This document shows, one piece after another, positions 60,249 to 64,000 of a stretch of DNA of 64,000 nucleotides. Position 1 is the stretch's first letter. Every line of letters starts with the position of its first letter. The stretch spans positions 1 through 64,000 of the forward strand of contig JADKIL010000002.1 in NCBI GenBank assembly GCA_016721315.1, in the 5' to 3' direction. The translations under genes and the position numbers were made by a program. The notes under the pieces were generated by a model. That model was not told the DNA's origin, searched no databases, and saw nothing but the letters and a program-made list of their open reading frames with translations. Origin of the DNA: Candidatus Villigracilis vicinus (GTDB lineage Bacteria > Chloroflexota > Anaerolineae > Anaerolineales > Villigracilaceae).

Positions 60249-61628
60249 TTAGCGGACGAGAAGCGAGTCCTGATAGCCGTGCAATTTAAGTTCTGCATCA
60301 ATGTTCTGGAAGGTGTCACGGACGACACCGACCACAATGAGTAAACCTGAAGAAGTAATGAGGAAAATGCCGGTGTTACTGGCGGCAGAGATATTGAAAG
60401 CGCTCAATAATAAGCCAAGTAAGAAAGGCATAATGGCGACCACACCAAGGAACACAGCTCCAACCAATGTAATGCGGCTTTGAACTGTGCTCAGATATTT
60501 CTGGGTCGGGGCGCCGGTAAGAACGCCAGGGACATTGGCGCCAACCTTCTTCAAGTTCTCACCATAATTCTGCTGGTCGAACAACACGGTTGTATAGAAG
60601 AACGTAAAGATGACCACCATGAAAAAGTAGATCGTCCAGTAACCCCAGTTGCTTGTTCCAATGACGCCGAAAAAGTTATGAACACCAAGGAAGAAATCTG
60701 CCACAGCCTGATTTTCATTCTGTGTAAAGTAACTGGCAATAATCGCCGGGAATTGCAAAATAGCGCTGGCGAAGATCAACGGGATCATGCCGGAGAGATT
60801 GACCATCAAAGGCATTGTGCCGCGAACCGGCATGGACATGCGGTTACCCACACGGCGTCCCGGGTACATGACAGGGACATTGCGACGTCCCTGCTGGACA
60901 TACACAATGGCAAGCACAGTCAACACAATGACAATGGTGGTAAGGATCAACATGATCCAGCGGTTGGTTTCATCGGCAAGTAAAGAGGCGAAGTTTGTAG
61001 GGATACGCGCCACGATACCAGCAAAAATGACGAGTGAGAGACCCTGTCCACGAATGCCGTATTCAGAGATCAACTCGCCCAGCCAGATGGCAAACATGGT
61101 TCCAGCGGTCATTGAAATCAGAACAGACCAGGAAGCAAGTGCCGTATCTGCTGCAAATAGACCGAACGGGAGAATTGGCTGACCAACTGCCTGAATGGAT
61201 AAGGAGTTGAAGATATTGATCTGACCGATCGCGGAAAGAGCAGCCATAGGCACAGCAAGATAATACGTCCACTTTTCCTGCCAGCGACGCCCTTCGCGAG
61301 GATCTTCTTGAATGCGCTGTTGGAGCGCCGGGATGATCGGAATCAGCAATTGAATAATGATCTGGGCGGTAATATAAGGGTAGACACCCATCGAAAGTAA
61401 CGAGAAATTGGAAACAGTACCGCCAGAAAGCAAGTCGAGGAAGCCAAGAAAACCTCCCGACCCGGATGTTGAATTACGGAAAGCGGCAAGGATGTCATGA
61501 TCCACGCCGGGAGCCGGGACATTCGCAGCAAGGCGATAGAGCACCAAGATCACAAAGGTGACGATCAATTTACGGCGAATATCTTCCGATTTCCAGAGGT
61601 AATGCCAGCCTGAGAAGGTGGTCTTCAT
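60249..61628 (-). CDS. secY: preprotein translocase subunit SecY
   Basis: The product has 459 residues and ten membrane segments. Motifs: FVILVLYRLAANVPAPGVD, GGTVSNFSLLSMGVYPYITA (plug region), IRGQGLSLVIFAGIVARIPT and the cytosolic loop with RRVGNRMSMPVRG. It forms the SecYEG channel in the cytoplasmic membrane. Position between rplO and adk is standard. Confidence 0.97.
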   Translation of the reverse strand: MKTTFSGWHYLWKSEDIRRKLIVTFVILVLYRLAANVPAPGVDHDILAAFRNSTSGSGGFLGFLDLLSGGTVSNFSLLSMGVYPYITAQIIIQLLIPIIPALQQRIQEDPREGRRWQEKWTYYLAVPMAALSAIGQINIFNSLSIQAVGQPILPFGLFAADTALASWSVLISMTAGTMFAIWLGELISEYGIRGQGLSLVIFAGIVARIPTNFASLLADETNRWIMLILTTIVIVLTVLAIVYVQQGRRNVPVMYPGRRVGNRMSMPVRGTMPLMVNLSGMIPLIFASAILQFPAIIASYFTQNENQAVADFFLGVHNFFGVIGTSNWGYWTIYFFMVVIFTFFYTTVLFDQQNYGENLKKVGANVPGVLTGAPTQKYLSTVQSRITLVGAVFLGVVAIMPFLLGLLLSAFNISAASNTGIFLITSSGLLIVVGVVRDTFQNIDAELKLHGYQDSLLVR

Positions 61629-61648
61629 AAGAAGTGTCCTTTGGTTTC

Positions 61649-62104
61649 CTAGGCGATCAATTCGACCGAGCCGCCAGCCTTTTCGATCTTGGCTTTGGCA
61701 CCGGCGCTGACACGATGAGCACGCACCTTGAGGGCAACGGTCATCTCACCGCGACCCAAAATAACAATGGGGTTGCGGGAATCGCGCAAAAGATGCGCTT
61801 CAGCCAGGGATTCAGGGGTAACTTCCGCGTTGGCTTTGAATGCCTCGGAAAGCTGATCCAGGTTGACTTCGTTAAAATCCACCTGATTGGGCGGGGTAAA
61901 GCCTTCACCGCGAATGAACGGCAAGCGGCGATAGAAAGGCAGGTTACCGCCCTGGCGATACAAGTGACCGCCTTCGCCGGAGCGAGCACCGGCGCCTTTC
62001 GTACCACGACCGGCGGTTTTACCCTGACCGGCGGAAATACCGCGACCCACGCGTTTTCGGTTCTTTTTTGACCCAGGATTGGGTACAAGATCGTGTAGTT
62101 TCAT
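61649..62104 (-). CDS. rplO: ribosomal protein L15
   Basis: The product has 151 residues: MKLHDLVPNPGSKKNRKRVG, RGISAGQGKTAGRGTKGAGA, FYRRLPFIRGEGFTPPNQVD. A complete L15 eight bases after rpmD. Confidence 0.97.
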   Translation of the reverse strand: MKLHDLVPNPGSKKNRKRVGRGISAGQGKTAGRGTKGAGARSGEGGHLYRQGGNLPFYRRLPFIRGEGFTPPNQVDFNEVNLDQLSEAFKANAEVTPESLAEAHLLRDSRNPIVILGRGEMTVALKVRAHRVSAGAKAKIEKAGGSVELIA

Positions 62105-62112
62105 GGTTCAAC

Positions 62113-62310
62113 CTACTCTTCAATCTTGATCAAATGAATGATCTTGTTCAACATACCGCGCAAGGCGGGAGAATCTTTGTGTTCAACGGTTTGGTGCATT
62201 CGGCGCAGACCCAAAGCCTTGACTGTCGCTTTCTGGTCTTTGGTATAACCAATGGCGCTGCGCACCAGTGTGACACGAATGTTTTTACCGGAAGTTTCTT
62301 TCTTAGGCAT
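62113..62310 (-). CDS. rpmD: ribosomal protein L30
   Basis: The product has 65 residues from the ATG at 62310, which overlaps the end of rpsE by eight bases. IRVTLVRSAIGYTKDQKATV and LGLRRMHQTVEHKDSPALRG are diagnostic. Confidence 0.96.
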   Translation of the reverse strand: MPKKETSGKNIRVTLVRSAIGYTKDQKATVKALGLRRMHQTVEHKDSPALRGMLNKIIHLIKIEE

Positions 62311-62845
62311 GCTGCTTCCTCCGTTCCCAGAATGGGAGCAGTTCGTCAGAACGCTTGCCGCGGCGGGCAGCTTCAATAGCGGGAGAACGGAGTCCGTCCA
62401 GCGCGTCAAAGGTTGCCATCACCACATTGAGAACGTTCGCGCTTCCCATGGATTTGGTCAGGATGTCGCGCACACCGGCTACTTCCAACACCGCACGGAC
62501 GCCGCCTGCGGCGATAACGCCGGTACCAGCAGAAGCAGGCTTGAGAAAGACTCTCGCACCAGCAACTTTTCCGAGCGATTCATGCGGGATGGTCGTCCCG
62601 GCAATGTTGACAGCGCGAATATTCTTACGAGCGCGCTCAGACGCTTTTCGCATCGCATCGGGAACAGCATTGGCTTTGCCAACACCCATACCGATGTTAC
62701 CCTTCTTGTCGCCGACCACAACGGTCACGCGGAAGCGGAAGCGGCGACCACCCTTCACCACTTTGGCAACACGGGCGATCTCGATCACGCGTTCCTCGAA
62801 GGCATCCTGCGATTCGTACTGTTTATCGAATTGATTATCTGCCAT
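62303..62845 (-). CDS. rpsE: ribosomal protein S5
   Basis: The product has 180 residues. The ATG at 62845 follows TTGGAGAAAGAT. Signatures: VAKVVKGGRRFRFRVTVVVG, GNIGMGVGKANAVPDAMRKA and SMGSANVLNVVMATFDAL. Confidence 0.97.
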   Translation of the reverse strand: MADNQFDKQYESQDAFEERVIEIARVAKVVKGGRRFRFRVTVVVGDKKGNIGMGVGKANAVPDAMRKASERARKNIRAVNIAGTTIPHESLGKVAGARVFLKPASAGTGVIAAGGVRAVLEVAGVRDILTKSMGSANVLNVVMATFDALDGLRSPAIEAARRGKRSDELLPFWERRKQHA

Positions 62846-62866
62846 ATCTTTCTCCAATGTTCCGCA

Positions 62867-63232
62867 TTAGAACTGCAGGCCGCCTTCGCGCGCGCCGTCT
62901 GCCAGGGCTTTGATGCGCCCGGTGTAACGAAACCCGCCGCGGTCAAACACGACCGTGGAAATTCCCTTGGATTGCGCACGTTCGGCAATGGCTTTCCCGA
63001 TGGCTTTCGCCTGTTCGGTCTTCTTCATGCCTTTTACCTTCTCACGCAGGTCCTTATCAACGGTGGAGGCGGAAACGATGGTGTTCCCATCCATATCGTC
63101 AATGATCTGGGCATAAATGCCCGTCAGGCTCTTGAAAACGTTCAAGCGCGGGCGTTCGGGATTTCCGAAAACCTGTTTACGAACGCGCAAGTGGCGGCGT
63201 TCACGAGCCAGAGCACGATTTTTGTTAGCCAT
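62867..63232 (-). CDS. rplR: ribosomal protein L18
   Basis: The product has 121 residues: RHLRVRKQVFGNPERPRLNV, FKSLTGIYAQIIDDMDGNTI and FDRGGFRYTGRIKALADGAR. Complete; binds 5S rRNA. It lies three bases after rplF. Confidence 0.97.
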   Translation of the reverse strand: MANKNRALARERRHLRVRKQVFGNPERPRLNVFKSLTGIYAQIIDDMDGNTIVSASTVDKDLREKVKGMKKTEQAKAIGKAIAERAQSKGISTVVFDRGGFRYTGRIKALADGAREGGLQF

Positions 63233-63235
63233 GGA

Positions 63236-63784
63236 TTACTTGGCTCCTTTCCCGGCTTTACCGGCTTTACGGCGGACCTTCTCGCCGAGATAGCGTAAGC
63301 CCTTGCCATGATAGGGTTCCGGCGGGCGGACGTTACGAACGTTCGCAGCCACCTGCCCCACCAATTCCTTATCGAAGCCCAAAACCTTGATCTGGCGGGT
63401 CTTCGCGTCTGTTTCAAAAGAAATACCGACGGGTGGTTCGATCTTAACCGGGTGGGAATATCCGACGAACAACGCCAGGTTCTTCCCTTCCATTTCGGCG
63501 CGGTACCCCACGCCTTCAACTTCAAGCACAACTTCAAAACCCTTGCTCACGCCGTGGATCATATTTGCAAGAACGGCGCGGGTGGTTCCGTGCAGGGCAC
63601 GTTCCTCGGGGTTGTCAGATGCGCGGGCGATCTTCAACTGGTTGTCTTCCATTTTGATATCGATCAATTTGGAAAATTCCCGGTGAAGCTCACCCTTCGG
63701 TCCCTTCACGCGTACTTTGGAGCCAGTCAGCTCCACCTGAACGCCAGCGGGGATCTCTACAGGTAAACGACCAATGCGAGACAC
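63236..63784 (-). CDS. rplF: ribosomal protein L6
   Basis: The product has 182 residues from a GTG start at 63784 preceded by AGGAGG; this gives the expected N-terminus (M)SRIGRLPVEIPAGVQVEL. LHGTTRAVLANMIHGVSKGF and RNVRPPEPYHGKGLRYLGEK are L6 signatures. Confidence 0.97.
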   Translation of the reverse strand: MSRIGRLPVEIPAGVQVELTGSKVRVKGPKGELHREFSKLIDIKMEDNQLKIARASDNPEERALHGTTRAVLANMIHGVSKGFEVVLEVEGVGYRAEMEGKNLALFVGYSHPVKIEPPVGISFETDAKTRQIKVLGFDKELVGQVAANVRNVRPPEPYHGKGLRYLGEKVRRKAGKAGKGAK

Positions 63785-63794
63785 TATAAACCTC

Positions 63795-64000
63795 CTACCA
63801 AACCTTGCAGATGATCTCGCCGCCCACACCCAACTGTCGGGCACGTGCGCCGGTCATTACACCCTTGGGGGTCGAGAGAATGGCAACGCCAATTCCGGAA
63901 AGCACCCAGGGGATGTCTGTTTTCTTGGTATAGATGCGGCGACCGGGCTTGCTGACGCGCTCCAGACCGGAGATCACGGCGCGGCGCTGGCGGCGTTCGC
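63795..64000 (-). CDS. rpsH: ribosomal protein S8, C-terminal part (runs off the window)
   Basis: The last 67 residues are present: RAVISGLERVSKPGRRIY, LSGIGVAILSTPKGVMTGAR and ARQLGVGGEIICKVW, the conserved C-terminal half of S8. The start lies beyond position 64000. Confidence 0.95.
   Translation of the reverse strand, partial: ERRQRRAVISGLERVSKPGRRIYTKKTDIPWVLSGIGVAILSTPKGVMTGARARQLGVGGEIICKVW

Overview
The window looks like a chromosomal segment of a Chloroflexota bacterium, most likely class Anaerolineae. This rests on recognised gene content, not on a search: ABC sugar importers without their own ATPase, several lipoproteins, cobalamin-dependent ribonucleotide reductase, RNase J, MenA-type prenyltransferase, and an S10/spc/alpha ribosomal block without infA between map and rpmJ. 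Gene density is high and there are no rRNA or tRNA genes that I can see.

Layout. (1) 1-2670 is an accessory island: a frameshifted IS110-family transposase with a structured, bridge-RNA-like upstream region, two AT-rich genes each bounded by integron attC-like sites (a zeta-toxin-like P-loop kinase and a SAM methyltransferase), and a second, decayed IS110 copy. (2) 2697-8184 holds a nucleotide-translocase-like transporter fused to HEAT repeats and a cyclic-nucleotide-binding domain, an ankyrin protein, a lipoprotein and an ATP-grasp ligase. (3) 8318-17935 (minus strand) is an amino-sugar operon: ROK regulator, ROK-like kinase, PIG-L deacetylase, ABC binding protein and two permeases, GH3 N-acetylhexosaminidase and a SIS-domain isomerase/deaminase. 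It probably imports GlcNAc-containing glycans and converts them to fructose-6-phosphate. (4) 18122-23429 (plus), divergent from it, is an iron operon: membrane protein, DtxR regulator, methyltransferase, membrane-anchored DtxR/FeoA protein and a FeoB split into two genes. Both divergent promoters and their likely operators can be read in the 186-base gap.

(5) 23694-31231 contains a lipoprotein, a zinc-efflux operon (ArsR sensor, CDF transporter, P1B-ATPase), a PEP-mutase-family protein and a set of small poorly known genes. (6) 31297-38002 contains a YheT-like hydrolase, a broken DUF559 gene, a DUF1801 protein, and nrdR-nrdJ, in which nrdJ carries a 415-residue intein at its thiyl-radical cysteine and a pair of NrdR boxes lies upstream. 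(7) 38390-53829 is housekeeping and mixed metabolism: a hydrolase, a hydrolase/acyl-CoA synthetase fusion, RNase J with a long structured leader, MutY, a GT-C-like membrane protein, an MBL hydrolase, an EamA exporter, MenA and MazG.

(8) 53938-64000 (minus) is the end of the ribosomal superoperon, in transcription order rpsH-rplF-rplR-rpsE-rpmD-rplO-secY-adk-map-rpmJ-rpsM-rpsK-rpsD-rpoA-rplQ-truA-rplM-rpsI; rpsH runs off the window. Palindromic intergenic repeats of several families are scattered from 23484 onward, including inside the ribosomal operon.
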